DNA from: Lonsdalea britannica
Lineage (GTDB): Bacteria > Pseudomonadota > Gammaproteobacteria > Enterobacterales > Enterobacteriaceae
Assembly (NCBI RefSeq): GCF_002111595.1
Contig: NZ_LUTN01000008.1
Coordinates: 62,001 to 126,000, forward strand
Direction: 5' to 3'
DNA: 64,000 bases
Positions 22,043 through 32,592 of this stretch are shown here, in pieces. Position 1 is the first letter of the stretch, and each line of letters opens with the position of its first letter. The position numbers and the translations under genes were made by a program. The notes under the pieces are model-generated. The model did no database searches and had not been told where the DNA came from. It worked only from the letters and a program-made list of their open reading frames with translations.

Positions 22043-22309
22043 CAATTCGTACAGCATAGTCCGCGTCGAGAGGGTCAAAAAAAACAATAGCCAAGCTAAT
22101 GTATTAGCAAATTCAGCATGATGTTCTGACATTTTGCCGCGTTGACAGGCAATATCGCGAGGCCATCGATAGAGTGTAAAACAGGGTTATTTTGCCATCG
22201 GTATAGCAGGTATGAAGGGCTAGCGGGCGGTGAGGTGGGATTAAGATGGGGCTAGGACGTCCTGAGCCCGCCGTTAAGGCGGGTCAGGTCTGTTCATGAA
22301 GGGGACGGC
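22043..22309. other. Intergenic region between mtgA and dolP
   Basis: No gene is seen. The only clear structure is the inverted repeat at 22261-22288: CCTGA-G-CCCGCC pairs with GGCGGG-TCAGG around GTTAA, with one bulged G. It sits just after the dolP stop on the minus strand and could protect or end its transcript, although there is no T run. Confidence 0.5.
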
Positions 22310-22885
22310 TTATTCCAGATAGGTAAACGCCGTGGTGACGTGTTTGACGCCGCTGACTTTGCTAGCGATTTCCGCCGCAGCAGTTCCCTCGCGACGAGTC
22401 ACCAGTCCTAACAGGAAGACTTCGTTGTTTTCCGTGGTCACTTTGACGTTAGAGGACTTGACCTGATCGCTGGCAAGTAGCTGAGAACGTACTTTGGTGG
22501 TGATCCAGGTATCCATCGAGGCGGTACCCAGGCTAATTGGCGTTCCCTGACGGATTTCGTTGTACACCTCCGTCGTACCTTCCACACCCAGCGCAATCTG
22601 TTTGGCGCGGCTGGACAGCTCCGCATTCGGCGATTGGCCGGTCAACAACACCTTGCCTTGGTATACCGTTGCGATGATGCGGGCTTCCTTGCTCAACTGC
22701 TGGTCTTTTGCCAACGTATTGGAAACGCGCATTTCCAGCGTACCATCATCAACCTGAGTCCCTACCGTACGGGGATCGGTCGCGGTTTTGGTCGCGACGG
22801 CTGCGCTACCGATAGCGACCGCGCCGATACAACCTTGTAGCAGCAGAGCGGCAGACAGCACGGCAATGCAAGAATATATCCTCAT
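22310..22885 (-). CDS. dolP: DolP (YraP), outer-membrane BON-domain lipoprotein
   Basis: DolP is an outer-membrane lipoprotein with two BON domains. It binds anionic phospholipid at the division site and supports envelope integrity and BAM function. The 191 residues match E. coli. A lipoprotein signal ends in LLLQGC, with the acylated Cys at residue 19. The BON domains cover about 45-115 and 124-191. AAGGAG stands upstream of the ATG. It lies ten bases after diaA in the lpoA-yraN-diaA-dolP group; sigma-E control in E. coli is known, but I see no clear site here. Confidence 0.96.
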   Translation of the reverse strand: MRIYSCIAVLSAALLLQGCIGAVAIGSAAVATKTATDPRTVGTQVDDGTLEMRVSNTLAKDQQLSKEARIIATVYQGKVLLTGQSPNAELSSRAKQIALGVEGTTEVYNEIRQGTPISLGTASMDTWITTKVRSQLLASDQVKSSNVKVTTENNEVFLLGLVTRREGTAAAEIASKVSGVKHVTTAFTYLE

Positions 22886-22895
22886 GAGGTACTCC

Positions 22896-23486
22896 TTAAT
22901 CGTTCTGGTGTGGGAAGAGCGTGTTGTCTATCAGATCGCACAAGCAGTTCACAGTCAACATGTGCATTTCCTGAATACGAGCGCTGCGGTGCGACGGGAT
23001 GCGAATCTCCACATCCTGTTGTCCCAGCAGACCCGCGAGTTCGCCGCCATCGTAGCCGGTTAACGCAACGATGGTCATGTCACGCGTTACCGCGGCCTCT
23101 ACCGCTTTTACAATGTCGCGGCTGTTTCCGTGTGTGGATATCGCCAGGAGGATATCCCCTGTTTGTCCCAAGGCCCGGACCTGTTTTGCATAGATCTCCT
23201 CGTGCAACCGGTCATTCGAAATTGCCGTCAGCACCACATTGTCGGCGTTCAGCGCGATCGCGGGCAGGCTGGGACGCTCCGTCTCGAAACGGTTAATCAT
23301 GTTAGCGGCAAAATGCTGGGCGTTGGCGGCGGAAGTCCCGTTCCCGCAACTCAGGATTTTGTTGCCGTTCAGCAAAGATTGCACCATTGCGACGGCTGCC
23401 CGCGAGATCGCATCCGGCAAAGCTTCAGCCGCGGCGATCTGGGTTTGGATGCTCTCGGTAAAACAGACTTTAATTCTATCCAGCAC
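22896..23486 (-). CDS. diaA: DiaA, DnaA initiator-associating factor
   Basis: DiaA is a SIS-domain homotetramer that binds DnaA and promotes its assembly at oriC, helping time replication initiation. The product is nearly identical to E. coli DiaA. I chose a GTG start giving 196 residues, the E. coli length; an in-frame TTG immediately after the yraN stop would add 13 residues without homology. The SIS core [16 protein letters not shown] is intact. It lies between yraN and dolP in one transcription unit. Confidence 0.94.
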   Translation of the reverse strand: MLDRIKVCFTESIQTQIAAAEALPDAISRAAVAMVQSLLNGNKILSCGNGTSAANAQHFAANMINRFETERPSLPAIALNADNVVLTAISNDRLHEEIYAKQVRALGQTGDILLAISTHGNSRDIVKAVEAAVTRDMTIVALTGYDGGELAGLLGQQDVEIRIPSHRSARIQEMHMLTVNCLCDLIDNTLFPHQND

Positions 23487-23525
23487 GTTTGGGTAACCTA
23501 TTCTTTTGTTTTCGGAATTAACCAA

Positions 23526-23945
23526 TTATTCCTGATTGGCGAACGCGTTCGGCAACCACTCAAGCTGGTCGCCGGTGATAGCCAATACGTCGAAACGACA
23601 GTCGGTATGTTCGAAGCCGCCGCCTTGACGCGATAGCCACATAGCGGCTGCCTGCAGTAATCTTTGCTGCTTGCGTCGGGTCACGCTGGCGGCTGCGCCG
23701 CCAAAGTCCGCATTGCGTCGGTAGCGAACTTCAACGAACACCCATATCGGGCCGTCGCGCATGATCAAGTCCAGCTCGCCGCCGCGCAGCGTCACGTTGC
23801 CCGCGACAAACGTCAGGCCCGCGCGCTCAAGATAGCGCCGAGCCTGTCGTTCGTAATCGTTTCCGGTTTCTCGCGTCTTCAGGATGCCGGCACCAGCTGT
23901 CCCTGGCGGAACTGCAGCCAGGTGAGTTTGCGGTTCACGACGCAA
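23526..23945 (-). CDS. yraN: YraN, UPF0102 nuclease-fold protein
   Basis: YraN belongs to UPF0102, a family with a restriction-endonuclease-like fold and no settled function. The core motifs [10 protein letters not shown] and VFVEVRYR are present, as in E. coli. The frame has no ATG at its 5' end. A TTG gives 139 residues and a CTG eight codons later would give 131, exactly the E. coli length; the start is unresolved. The 5' end overlaps the lpoA 3' end by up to 67 bases. Confidence 0.88.
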   Translation of the reverse strand: MRREPQTHLAAVPPGTAGAGILKTRETGNDYERQARRYLERAGLTFVAGNVTLRGGELDLIMRDGPIWVFVEVRYRRNADFGGAAASVTRRKQQRLLQAAAMWLSRQGGGFEHTDCRFDVLAITGDQLEWLPNAFANQE

Positions 23946-25891
23946 TCCGGCGTGGCGCTCAGTTGCCCTGTCGAACCCTCCAGATGATAGCCCGGCTGTT
24001 GACGTAGCGAGGAGAAGTTGTTCGCCAGCGTCCAGGCGTCCATCCCCATGGCAAACAGGCGAACCAGCGAATAGTCGTTGCGGAACTGGCTGGTTGTCTG
24101 CTGCATCAGCGATGGGTTAGCGCCCGTCAGCAGCGGAATATCGCTAAACTGCAGCCCTTCCATCTCCAGGCGGAAATCGGGGCCCAGACCGGCCTGATTG
24201 CTGCGAGAGCTGGCATAGAGCGCGGCACGAACGCGTGATTTGTTGCGCAGGTCGATCATGGGTTTGATTAATGACAGCTCGTCCGGTGTGGCGATGATAT
24301 AAACCGCGTCCACGCCGCCTGCACTGATGCTGGCGGGCGATGGGGGCACCTGAGCTGGAATATTCAGGCCGTCGATAGTGGTGCCTGACGGAGGTTGAGA
24401 TGCTGCTTCAGTGACAATCGGCTGGCCGCTAAGAGTAATACCCGCGCCGTTATTGATGGCTTGCTTCAGTTCGGCGGTGCCGCCGATGCGCTGTTGCAAC
24501 GGCGCGGCGCCCCCCTGTTGCTGCCAGGCGGCGGCGAAAGCGGCTGTAACGCGATCGCCCAAACTACCGCGCGGGGCCAAAACCAGCGGCTGCTGTTTGC
24601 CTTGACTGTGGATGAATTGCGCGGCATCCCGAGCTTCATCCTCTGGTGACAATGCGAAATAGCAGATATTCGGGCTAGGCTGGACGTGCTCCGGTTGATT
24701 GAGGGCCAGCACTTGCAGCGTGGTTTGCGTCGCCGGTAATTGCTCTACGTCATTTTTAAGCAGCGGCCCCACAATCATGGTGGCCCCGTCTTTCTGCGCC
24801 TGAGCAATGACGTTGGCCAACTGCTGGCCAGTCGTATCGTAGACCTTCACCGCCACGTTGCTGGACGTTGGGGCCGGTGATGGCGTTGTGGCTGCGGTCG
24901 CCGGTTGTTCCTGCGTCGGCGTGGTAGGCGCCTGAGAGTCGGTTGCGGCGGCCGTCGCGTCTCCCGGCGCAGGGGCCGTCGGAGCGATTGCTGGCGTTTG
25001 CGCTGGCGCGTTTTGCGTGGCCTGACCGTCTCGCGCTGCGCTGAAACCGGCCTGAATGGCTTTCGAATAGACCTGAGCTTGACCGTTTAACGGCAACAAC
25101 AGAGCAATACCGCCGGAAGTCGACAGATCCGGCCCGGTCCCCTGCGGCTGCGTCAACGCCGTCGGCAGCGTTTTAGCGGCCGGATGATGCGGATAGCGCG
25201 TTTGCCAGTCGGCAATCGCCGTTTTCAGCTCGGCAGGCGCGGCGGTTTTGCTCTGATAGGTCGTCAGCAGGTCGAGCCAGCCCGCCAGCGTATTTTCGTC
25301 GGCGTTGATCGCGACGGAACTGAGAGTCTGTGGGCTAAGACGCGCGAGCGCAGACCAGGTCAGATCGATATTGCGCTGATGGGCAGCGCCCTGCAACTGC
25401 GGTTCTTGTGCGATGTAAGCACGGATCAGGGTCAGCGACGGCTGTGCCTGATTAGCGCTAATCAATGCCTGGTAGTACCGCTCTTGCTGTTGGCTGGATA
25501 GCGTTTTGACATCCATCTGGGACAACGTGCTGTTGGCGGCGTTCATATCATTGCGGGCGACCGCCAGTTCTGCGTTCAGCAGACGCTGTTCAAGCTGTTG
25601 TCTGTCGTTGAGCGCCGCGGGCAGGGCGCTCCACTGCGCGTTGGCCTGGAGCAGCTTGCCTTCCTGGATCAGGGCACGAATAGCAAGTAATTGCCAGTCA
25701 GCCTTGTTATCATCCCCGCCTTGCTGCACCTGCTGCAGGTAATAATCAGATGTGGCGCCGGCCTTTACCGCCACCTGCTGGTTAGACGGACTTTGGGGCG
25801 CCTGGCTTGGACAGCCCGCGAGAAATAGTGCCGCCAACATGACAGGAATGACACGGCCTGTATGGGCGCGGACAGAATTTAAGGGAAGCAT
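23879..25891 (-). CDS. lpoA: LpoA, outer-membrane activator of PBP1a
   Basis: LpoA is an outer-membrane lipoprotein that spans the periplasm to stimulate the peptidoglycan synthase PBP1a. The chosen start [10 protein letters not shown] gives 670 residues and a lipoprotein signal ending in LFLAGC, aligning with E. coli LpoA; the frame stays open 68 codons further upstream without homology. A TPR-like N-domain at about 35-250 and a periplasmic-binding-protein-like C-domain flank a low-complexity Ala/Pro/Thr/Gln linker at about 300-345. The linker sequence differs strongly from E. coli. It is divergent from rsmI across 60 bases. Confidence 0.95.
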   Translation of the reverse strand: MLPLNSVRAHTGRVIPVMLAALFLAGCPSQAPQSPSNQQVAVKAGATSDYYLQQVQQGGDDNKADWQLLAIRALIQEGKLLQANAQWSALPAALNDRQQLEQRLLNAELAVARNDMNAANSTLSQMDVKTLSSQQQERYYQALISANQAQPSLTLIRAYIAQEPQLQGAAHQRNIDLTWSALARLSPQTLSSVAINADENTLAGWLDLLTTYQSKTAAPAELKTAIADWQTRYPHHPAAKTLPTALTQPQGTGPDLSTSGGIALLLPLNGQAQVYSKAIQAGFSAARDGQATQNAPAQTPAIAPTAPAPGDATAAATDSQAPTTPTQEQPATAATTPSPAPTSSNVAVKVYDTTGQQLANVIAQAQKDGATMIVGPLLKNDVEQLPATQTTLQVLALNQPEHVQPSPNICYFALSPEDEARDAAQFIHSQGKQQPLVLAPRGSLGDRVTAAFAAAWQQQGGAAPLQQRIGGTAELKQAINNGAGITLSGQPIVTEAASQPPSGTTIDGLNIPAQVPPSPASISAGGVDAVYIIATPDELSLIKPMIDLRNKSRVRAALYASSRSNQAGLGPDFRLEMEGLQFSDIPLLTGANPSLMQQTTSQFRNDYSLVRLFAMGMDAWTLANNFSSLRQQPGYHLEGSTGQLSATPDCVVNRKLTWLQFRQGQLVPAS

Positions 25892-25951
25892 ACTGTATCC
25901 AGTGATAAATTCAGAGATGCTCAATATTAAATCGGCAACCCGGATGAAACA

Positions 25952-26818
25952 ATGAAACAAGACCAACAAGCAGAGATTTCTGCCTCTACCCTTTACATTG
26001 TCCCGACGCCTATCGGCAACCTGGGAGACATCACTCAGCGTGCGTTGGACGTTTTGAAAAGCGTCGATCTCATTGCGGCAGAGGATACTCGCCATACCGG
26101 TTTATTGTTACAGCATTTCGCGATTAATGCGCGGCTGTTCGCACTGCACGATCACAATGAACAACAAAAAGCAGAGCAACTGCTAAGCCGTTTGCAAAGT
26201 GGGATGAGCGTGGCGCTGGTGTCTGACGCCGGAACGCCGTTGATTAACGATCCGGGTTATCACGTGGTGAGACTGTGCCGTGAAGCGGGGGTGCGCGTCG
26301 TGCCGTTGCCGGGCGCGTGTGCGGCGATTGCCGCGCTTTCCGCCGCCGGGCTGGCGTCGGACCGTTTCTGTTATGAAGGATTCCTACCGGCAAAAACCAA
26401 GGCGAGAAAAGACACGCTGCAGGCGATGTTGGAAGAACCGCGAACGCTGATTTACTACGAGTCCACGCACCGATTGCTGGATAGCCTGCGCGATATGGTC
26501 GCCGTGCTGGGGCCGCAGCGTTATGTCGTGCTGGCGCGTGAACTCACCAAAACCTGGGAGTCCATCTATGGCGCGCCGGTGGCCGAGCTGCTGGCGTGGG
26601 TCGAAGAGGACGAAAACCGTCGCAAAGGCGAAATGGTGCTCATCGTTGAAGGGTATCACCGCGACGACAGCGCGTTGCCCGCAGAAGCGCTGCGAACGCT
26701 GGCGCTGCTGCAAGCCGAGCTTCCCCTGAAAAAGGCGGCGGCGTTGGCGGCCGAGATCCACGGTGTGAAAAAGAACGCCTTGTACCGTCATGCGCTGGAG
26801 CAAGACGGGGAAAAGTGA
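25952..26818 (+). CDS. rsmI: 16S rRNA 2'-O-ribose C1402 methyltransferase
   Basis: RsmI methylates the ribose 2'-OH of C1402 in 16S rRNA, tuning decoding at the P site together with RsmH. The 288 residues (E. coli 286) contain the tetrapyrrole-methylase fold signatures [23 protein letters not shown] and [13 protein letters not shown]. The long identical stretch [20 protein letters not shown] closes the protein. It is divergent from lpoA and lies just before rnpB. Confidence 0.97.
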   Translation: MKQDQQAEISASTLYIVPTPIGNLGDITQRALDVLKSVDLIAAEDTRHTGLLLQHFAINARLFALHDHNEQQKAEQLLSRLQSGMSVALVSDAGTPLINDPGYHVVRLCREAGVRVVPLPGACAAIAALSAAGLASDRFCYEGFLPAKTKARKDTLQAMLEEPRTLIYYESTHRLLDSLRDMVAVLGPQRYVVLARELTKTWESIYGAPVAELLAWVEEDENRRKGEMVLIVEGYHRDDSALPAEALRTLALLQAELPLKKAAALAAEIHGVKKNALYRHALEQDGEK

Positions 26819-26828
26819 GCCAACGGGG

Positions 26829-26857
26829 ATGACAAGGGCCGCGATTTGCCCTATCAT
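26829..26857 (+). promoter_or_regulatory. Sigma-70 promoter of rnpB
   Basis: ATGACA (26829-26834) and TATCAT (26852-26857) are separated by 17 bases and would start transcription at about 26865, exactly the 5' end of the RNase P RNA. Confidence 0.75.
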
Positions 26858-26864
26858 CCGCGCC

Positions 26865-27244
<380 letters not shown>

Positions 27245-27249
27245 TTTCG

Positions 27250-27286
27250 ACCGGCGTGTTGCTGATGCAATGCGCCGGTTTTTTTA
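27250..27286 (+). terminator. Terminator of rnpB
   Basis: ACCGGCG (27250-27256) and CGCCGGT (27273-27279) form a stem with an inner TGC/GCA pair, followed by seven T. Confidence 0.9.
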
Positions 27287-27443
27287 TGTCTGCTCTATCC
27301 CATCTCATAGCTCGCTTGTGAGGGTATTAATTCAAATTTTTTGACGCTTTTGGTCATGCTTATCCGACTGTTTTCCCACGGTCTGGGGCGTAGAGTAGCG
27401 GCTATGCACTTACGCTATTTCCACGCTAATCAAAGGTACTGTT

Positions 27444-28226
27444 ATGAACGTTTCCCGGATGCCCGCGCTTTTCCTCGGTCATGGTAGCCCTATGAACGTG
27501 CTGGAAGACAATATCTACACGGAGACCTGGCGGACTCTGGGTGAGACGTTGCCCCGGCCGAAAGCGATAGTGGCCGTTTCCGCCCATTGGTTTACCCGCG
27601 GCACCGCAGTGACGGCGATGGATGCGCCGCGTACGATCCATGATTTCGGCGGTTTTCCACAGGCGCTTTTCGATATCCAATATCCGGCTCCGGGATCTCC
27701 GGCGCTTGCCCGACAAATTCAGCAACTGTTGGCGCCGGTAAAGGTGCATCTCGACGAACATGAATGGGGACTGGATCACGGCAGTTGGGGCGTCTTAATC
27801 AAAGCTTTCCCGCAGGCGGAGATCCCGGTGGTGCAGTTGAGCGTCGATGGTACGCAGCCGGCGGAGTATCACTACCAGCTAGGGCGGAGTTTGTCCGCGC
27901 TGCGCGATCAGGGGGTGATGATTGTCGCCAGCGGCAACGTCGTTCACAATCTGCGTCAGGTGAAGTGGGAAGGGGACACGACACCCTATTCCTGGGCCAG
28001 CGCCTTTAACCAGTTTGTCCGCGACAACCTGACTTATTGCGGCGACGATCACCCGCTGGTGAACTTCATGCAGCACCCGGATGCGGCGCTGGCTAATCCG
28101 TCGCCGGATCACTATCTGCCGCTACTGTATGTTTTAGGCAGTCGACGGGATAAAGAGCCGGTGTCGATACCGATCGACGGTATCGAAATGGGCTCTCTTA
28201 GCATGCTGTCGGTGCAAGTGGGCTGA
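27444..28226 (+). CDS. ygiD: 4,5-DOPA-extradiol-type dioxygenase YgiD
   Basis: YgiD belongs to the class III extradiol ring-cleavage dioxygenases related to plant DOPA dioxygenase; E. coli YgiD can open L-DOPA, but its natural substrate is unknown. The 260 residues contain the expected metal-binding histidines in FLGHGSP, VSAHW and GLDHGSWG, and the C-terminal conserved segment PDHYLPLLYVLG. It stands alone in its orientation after rnpB. Confidence 0.93.
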   Translation: MNVSRMPALFLGHGSPMNVLEDNIYTETWRTLGETLPRPKAIVAVSAHWFTRGTAVTAMDAPRTIHDFGGFPQALFDIQYPAPGSPALARQIQQLLAPVKVHLDEHEWGLDHGSWGVLIKAFPQAEIPVVQLSVDGTQPAEYHYQLGRSLSALRDQGVMIVASGNVVHNLRQVKWEGDTTPYSWASAFNQFVRDNLTYCGDDHPLVNFMQHPDAALANPSPDHYLPLLYVLGSRRDKEPVSIPIDGIEMGSLSMLSVQVG

Positions 28227-28291
28227 CGATATCGAACGCAGGAACGCCGAATGAGCGGTTCTGCGCACCTTCCCGCCGCATTACGTCGATT

Positions 28292-28846
28292 TTAGGGGGC
28301 CAAGTGTCCGTCAATGAACGCGATCATTTTGTCGGCGCCCTCTTTCAACTGCGGCGTGGCATCCGGGTTGTTTAAGGCTTTTTCCGCCCACAGCCTGGCC
28401 TGCTCAAAATCTCTCGGCAGTTGCGGATGTTTGCTCAATACGACGGACATCAGCAGTTGCGCGGGAGCAAAACCGGCTTCAGCCGACTTTTTCAGGTATA
28501 TCAGCCCGCTTTCCGGATCGTTTTCATTGGGCATTCTGCCAAGATAAATTTTGCTCAGTCGAAATTGCGCCCGCACGTCGTTGGCGTCCGCTTCTTGCTT
28601 TAACCATTCAATGCCTTCCGCCCGGTATGGCGGCCAGTTACTACGCAGCAGCTGATCCGTGAGCTGATGTCGGTCTTTTTCGCTGCCGTTCTCTGCCTTT
28701 TCTCTCAATGTTTTGAGCTGGAGTTCTTCCTGAGTGATTTCCTGTGCTAAAGAGTGGGGCGTCGTTTCTTGCGCGTCGGGTTCGCTTTGTGCGTACGAGG
28801 CCGTATGAAGACCCAACAGGAGTGCCATCACTAGCGTTTTTTTCAT
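28292..28846 (-). CDS. Secreted Sel1/TPR-repeat protein
   Basis: I do not recognise a named family member. The 184-residue product starts with a signal peptide that ends at about AYA-Q (residues 19-20), so it is probably periplasmic. A Glu/Gln-rich helical stretch covers about 25-60. Sel1-like repeats then run from about 75 to 170, with the recurring pattern AQFRLSKIYLG and GLIYLKKSAEAGFAPAQ. Sel1 repeats are protein-binding scaffolds, so a structural or adaptor role in the envelope is possible. It is convergent with ygiD. Confidence 0.8.
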   Translation of the reverse strand: MKKTLVMALLLGLHTASYAQSEPDAQETTPHSLAQEITQEELQLKTLREKAENGSEKDRHQLTDQLLRSNWPPYRAEGIEWLKQEADANDVRAQFRLSKIYLGRMPNENDPESGLIYLKKSAEAGFAPAQLLMSVVLSKHPQLPRDFEQARLWAEKALNNPDATPQLKEGADKMIAFIDGHLAP

Positions 28847-29070
28847 GATCTTCCCTTGTGTTCAATTCCATCAAAAAATCAAAACAGCCCCATCGAGATG
28901 AATCGGGTCATCAATGATGTCTACTGCGGCTGGATAAGATATTTAACCAAATGGAGACGTTTTCAAAGGGAGAATAAAAGGGAGAAAATGATTTTCTTGC
29001 TGAGAACATGAAACGCAGCGGGTAAAAAGCGGGAACGCAGACGGCGAGGAGAACGCCGTCTGCAAAGGCG

Positions 29071-30231
29071 TTAATCCAGAATAATGTGCGGATAAAAACG
29101 CGATAAGTCCTGTGTAATCAGAGATTTGTCTTCTCGCAAACCGATGCCGCAGGCTTTGTCGCCGACCAGCCAGCTGCCGATCAGCGTGTAGCTGTCGCCG
29201 AATTTCGGCAGCGGATGATACTGCTGCACGATGTTGCCCTCTTCGCCGTAGGGACCGTCGGCAGAGGCGATTTTCTGGCCGTTTTGGACAATGTCGATGT
29301 TCGCGCCTTCACGTGAAAATAGCGGTTTCACGACATAGTTTTCCATCGCCGGATGATCGTCTTCCGCAAAGTAGGCGGGAAGCAGGTTCGGATGATTGGG
29401 GAACATTTGCCAAAGCAGCGGCAGCAGCGCCTTATTGGAGATAATGCTCTTCCATCCGGGCTCCAGCCAGCGCACGCCTGCGTCCGCCAGCTTGGTGGAA
29501 AACGTTTCCCGCAGCATAAATTCCCACGGATAGAGCTTGAACAGATTACTGATGACCTGATCTTGCGGATCGGTAAACTGACCGCGTTCACCCAGACCGA
29601 TTTCGTCAATGTAGAGAAAATCCGTCGCGATGCCGGCTTCCTCTGCGCAATCCTGCAGATATTGCACGGTGCCGCGATCTTCTTCGGTGTCCTGACAGCA
29701 GGTGAAGTGCAGCAGCCCAAAGCCATGCTGCTGACGCAGCTCGGCGAAACGCTCAATCAGCTGCTCCTGAATGCTGTTGAACTGATCGGCGTTTTGCGGC
29801 AGTTTTCCGGCGTTGATCTGATCTTCCAGCCAGCCCCATTGGAAGAACGCCGCCTCATAGAGCGAGGTGGGCGTGTCGGCGTTGTTTTCCAGCAGCTTCG
29901 CCGGATTGACGCCGTCATAGACCAGATCCAGTCGGGAATATAACGCGGGTTGCTGGCTTTTCCATGATTCACGCACGAAATCCCAGGTGTGTTTGGGGAT
30001 ACGAAATCGGGTTAGCAGCGCTTCGCTGTTGACGACTTTATCCACCACCTGCAGGCACATTTGGTTCAGCTCTTCCGTCGTCGACTCCAGCTCTTCGATT
30101 TGGGCCAGCGTGAACTGATAGCAGGCGTTTTCGCACCAGTAGGGTTCGTCATACATCGTATGGAAATTGAAGCCGAATTCGGCGGCTTTTTCACGCCAGT
30201 CAGGGCGTTCCGCTATCGCGATTCTTTTCAT
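29071..30231 (-). CDS. ygiC: YgiC, glutathionylspermidine-synthase-like ATP-grasp protein
   Basis: YgiC resembles the synthetase domain of glutathionylspermidine synthase (GspS), an ATP-grasp ligase, but lacks the amidase domain. Its own reaction is not established. The 386 residues equal E. coli YgiC. Conserved segments include [32 protein letters not shown] and the ATP-binding part [12 protein letters not shown]. The ATG lies 13 bases after the ygiB stop, so the two are one unit downstream of tolC, as in E. coli. Confidence 0.93.
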   Translation of the reverse strand: MKRIAIAERPDWREKAAEFGFNFHTMYDEPYWCENACYQFTLAQIEELESTTEELNQMCLQVVDKVVNSEALLTRFRIPKHTWDFVRESWKSQQPALYSRLDLVYDGVNPAKLLENNADTPTSLYEAAFFQWGWLEDQINAGKLPQNADQFNSIQEQLIERFAELRQQHGFGLLHFTCCQDTEEDRGTVQYLQDCAEEAGIATDFLYIDEIGLGERGQFTDPQDQVISNLFKLYPWEFMLRETFSTKLADAGVRWLEPGWKSIISNKALLPLLWQMFPNHPNLLPAYFAEDDHPAMENYVVKPLFSREGANIDIVQNGQKIASADGPYGEEGNIVQQYHPLPKFGDSYTLIGSWLVGDKACGIGLREDKSLITQDLSRFYPHIILD

Positions 30232-30243
30232 TGTGTCTGAGCC

Positions 30244-30957
30244 TTACCCACCCATCGAACTGTGGCTACGATAACTTGAACCCGAACGGGAAGAGGAGTT
30301 GTCTCGCTCTTTTCTCAACTGCTGCTGTTGTCGGTTAATGGACTCGCCGAAGCCGCCTCGCATCGTCGTGGTGGTGGTCGCGGGTTTGGGCGTCATCGCG
30401 GTTTTAGGTACGGTGATCGTACGGCCGGTTGTTGCGCTGCCATAGCTTTTGCCGCTCGCGTCGACGAACTGACCGTTCGCCGGGCTGGCCGCGGAACGCG
30501 GGCTGAACAGCGGCTGCTGAGCATATCCGCCGCCGCCCATCATGCGGCCCATCATGTAGCCCGCCATCAACGGCATCCAGAAACTGCCGCTTTCGTGCGG
30601 CTGCGCCGTCATGCCAGCCTGGGCAGGTGCGTTTTGATTCGATGCGGTGGTCGCGGGCGTCTGCGTACACTGCGCTTCGCCGAATTCAGCGACGCAATCT
30701 TCCTGACTCCGGTACTTCGGCGCGGTCTTCTCGGCTTCTTTCAGTGCGTTGTTATAGGTTGTGGTGCACTGGTCTTTCATGGACGGGTTAGCGCGAGAAC
30801 AGTCGTCTGCATTCTGATAGAGGGACACGGTTTCATCCGTCTTTTCGCAGCCAGCCAGCATAAGTATGGAGCCAATGGCCAGCGTCAGCGGCGCCAGAGG
30901 AAAGCGACGCCAGCTTTTACGGAAGCGATCATAGTTGATGTTACGTGTTCTTTTCAT
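30244..30957 (-). CDS. ygiB: YgiB, UPF0441 lipoprotein
   Basis: YgiB is a conserved enterobacterial protein of unknown function (UPF0441/DUF1190). The chosen ATG gives 237 residues starting [12 protein letters not shown]; an in-frame ATG 14 codons upstream has no homology. A hydrophobic signal ends in the lipobox LAGC (about residue 37), so a lipid anchor is likely. The segment [20 protein letters not shown] and a Ser/Arg-rich tail match E. coli. The gene lies between tolC and ygiC on the same strand. Confidence 0.92.
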   Translation of the reverse strand: MKRTRNINYDRFRKSWRRFPLAPLTLAIGSILMLAGCEKTDETVSLYQNADDCSRANPSMKDQCTTTYNNALKEAEKTAPKYRSQEDCVAEFGEAQCTQTPATTASNQNAPAQAGMTAQPHESGSFWMPLMAGYMMGRMMGGGGYAQQPLFSPRSAASPANGQFVDASGKSYGSATTGRTITVPKTAMTPKPATTTTTMRGGFGESINRQQQQLRKERDNSSSRSGSSYRSHSSMGG

Positions 30958-31147
30958 TGTGTGGTGTCTTCCCGAGGAAAAGGGCATCTTGCCCAACATA
31001 ACAGTAAAGGTTTGTAGAATAGGTGAACGGCTTGGGTTTTAAAAGCGAGGCACGAGTGGGCGTGGGCTTTTTTACGCAGCTATACAATTCGCGTTGAAAG
31101 AAATTCTCGCGCTGAAAGAAATCTGCGGTGAGGGGAGCCGTCGTTGA

Positions 31148-31181
31148 ATGATGCGGCGGAAGCACGTTCGCGCCGCATCAT
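31148..31181 (-). terminator. Strong hairpin downstream of tolC
   Basis: ATGATGCGGCG (31148-31158) and CGCCGCATCAT (31171-31181) form a perfect 11-base stem with a further GAA/TTC pairing inside the loop. There is no clean T run after it on the minus strand, so it may act as a partial terminator or mRNA stabiliser between tolC and ygiB. Confidence 0.6.
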
Positions 31182-31203
31182 GTCAGACGTTGAAAAAAAG
31201 CGA

Positions 31204-32592
31204 TCAGTTGCCGGCGGCGAAAACGGTCCGGGTACTGTCGTCTGCGGTCGGCGCCGGTGTCGTCGATACCGGTTTGCCCAACGAGGCGTTCAGCGCGCGC
31301 AGATCGTTTTCATTCAACGTTCCCAGCGCATATTTCAAGTTCAGCTCATTAATCAGGTAGTCGTAACGAGCGCTGGAGAGCTGCTGTTTCGCGTTATACA
31401 GCGTTGTTGTCGCGTCAAGAACGTCAACGATGGTACGTGTTCCGACCTGATAACCCGCTTCCATGGCGTCCAAAGAACTTTGCGCGGACACGACGGCCTG
31501 CTTATAGGCGGCGATGCTGCTAATGGACGCGGCAATGTTGTTGTGAGACGAACGCAGCGTCTGAATCATGCTGCGGTGCGCGCTCTCCAGATCTTCGCTG
31601 GCGGCCACATAGCTGTGCTGCGCCTGTTTGACCTGAGAGTTTGTCGCGCCTCCGCTGTACAGCGGCAGGGAGAAGCTCAGGCCGACCTGATGCTGTCCGA
31701 TATCGCTGTCGTTGTAGCTGCCTTCCGACGCGCGTGACCCGGAATAACGGGTGTTGCTAACGCCGGTAGAGGCGGATAAATCCAGCGTCGGCATGTAGCC
31801 GGTCTGCGCCGAACGAATTTGCTCGCGAGCCAAATCCTGGCTTAAACGCGAGGACAACAGGCTCAGGTTGCGGCTTTCCGCCGTTTTCATCAGCGTATTG
31901 ATAGGCTCGGGTTTTTGAGCGGTGAAGTTGGCGGTATTCACGCTGGCCAGTTCCGGATAGACGTTTCCGGTAACCTGACGCAGGACTTCCATATAGTTGT
32001 CCAGCGCATTGCGGGCGGTGACTTCGCTTGCCAGCACGCTGTCATACTGCGCTCGGGCGTTCTGCACATCGGTAATGGCGACCAAACCGACGTTGTAGCG
32101 CTGAGTGGTTTGATCCAGTTCGCGATAAATAGACGCTTTTTGAGCGGTGACATACGACAGCGAATCAATCGCTCGCAGCACGTTGAAATAAGCGGTGGCG
32201 GAGTTCAGCAACAGCGTTTGCTGCGCGGTCTGATAGGTGACGTCTTCGATGCCGGCTTGTTTTTCCTGCAGCGTCAGCGCGCGCCATTTGGACATATCGA
32301 ACAGGGTTTGCGTCAGCTGCAGCGAAGCGCTCTTCACGTTGTTATTCACGTCTTTGCTGTCACGGAAACCGCTGGTATAGGTATAATCCGCACCCAGACC
32401 CAGCTGCGGCAACAAGGGAGAACGCGCTTCGTTGATTTTCTCAAAGGCGGCGTCACGAGTCGCTGCAGAACTGCGTAAATCGGGGTTTGTCGTTTTAGCC
32501 TGCTGATAAATCTGTAACAGATCTTCCGCCTGGCTCATGAAGCTGAAGCCGCTCAGACCCAAGCCGATAAGAAGAGGGAGCAATTTCTTCAT
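31204..32592 (-). CDS. tolC: TolC, outer-membrane efflux channel
   Basis: TolC is the trimeric outer-membrane tunnel used by drug efflux pumps and type I secretion. I chose the ATG of MKKLLPLL because AAGGA sits eight bases upstream; an ATG two codons earlier abuts the same site. The 462-residue product has a signal peptide ending MSQA-E (about residue 22). The two homologous halves are visible, with repeated NARAQYD-type and LDATTTLYNAKQQL helices. It is about 30 residues shorter than E. coli TolC (493), mainly in the poorly conserved C-terminal tail. It is divergent from nudF. Confidence 0.97.
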   Translation of the reverse strand: MKKLLPLLIGLGLSGFSFMSQAEDLLQIYQQAKTTNPDLRSSAATRDAAFEKINEARSPLLPQLGLGADYTYTSGFRDSKDVNNNVKSASLQLTQTLFDMSKWRALTLQEKQAGIEDVTYQTAQQTLLLNSATAYFNVLRAIDSLSYVTAQKASIYRELDQTTQRYNVGLVAITDVQNARAQYDSVLASEVTARNALDNYMEVLRQVTGNVYPELASVNTANFTAQKPEPINTLMKTAESRNLSLLSSRLSQDLAREQIRSAQTGYMPTLDLSASTGVSNTRYSGSRASEGSYNDSDIGQHQVGLSFSLPLYSGGATNSQVKQAQHSYVAASEDLESAHRSMIQTLRSSHNNIAASISSIAAYKQAVVSAQSSLDAMEAGYQVGTRTIVDVLDATTTLYNAKQQLSSARYDYLINELNLKYALGTLNENDLRALNASLGKPVSTTPAPTADDSTRTVFAAGN

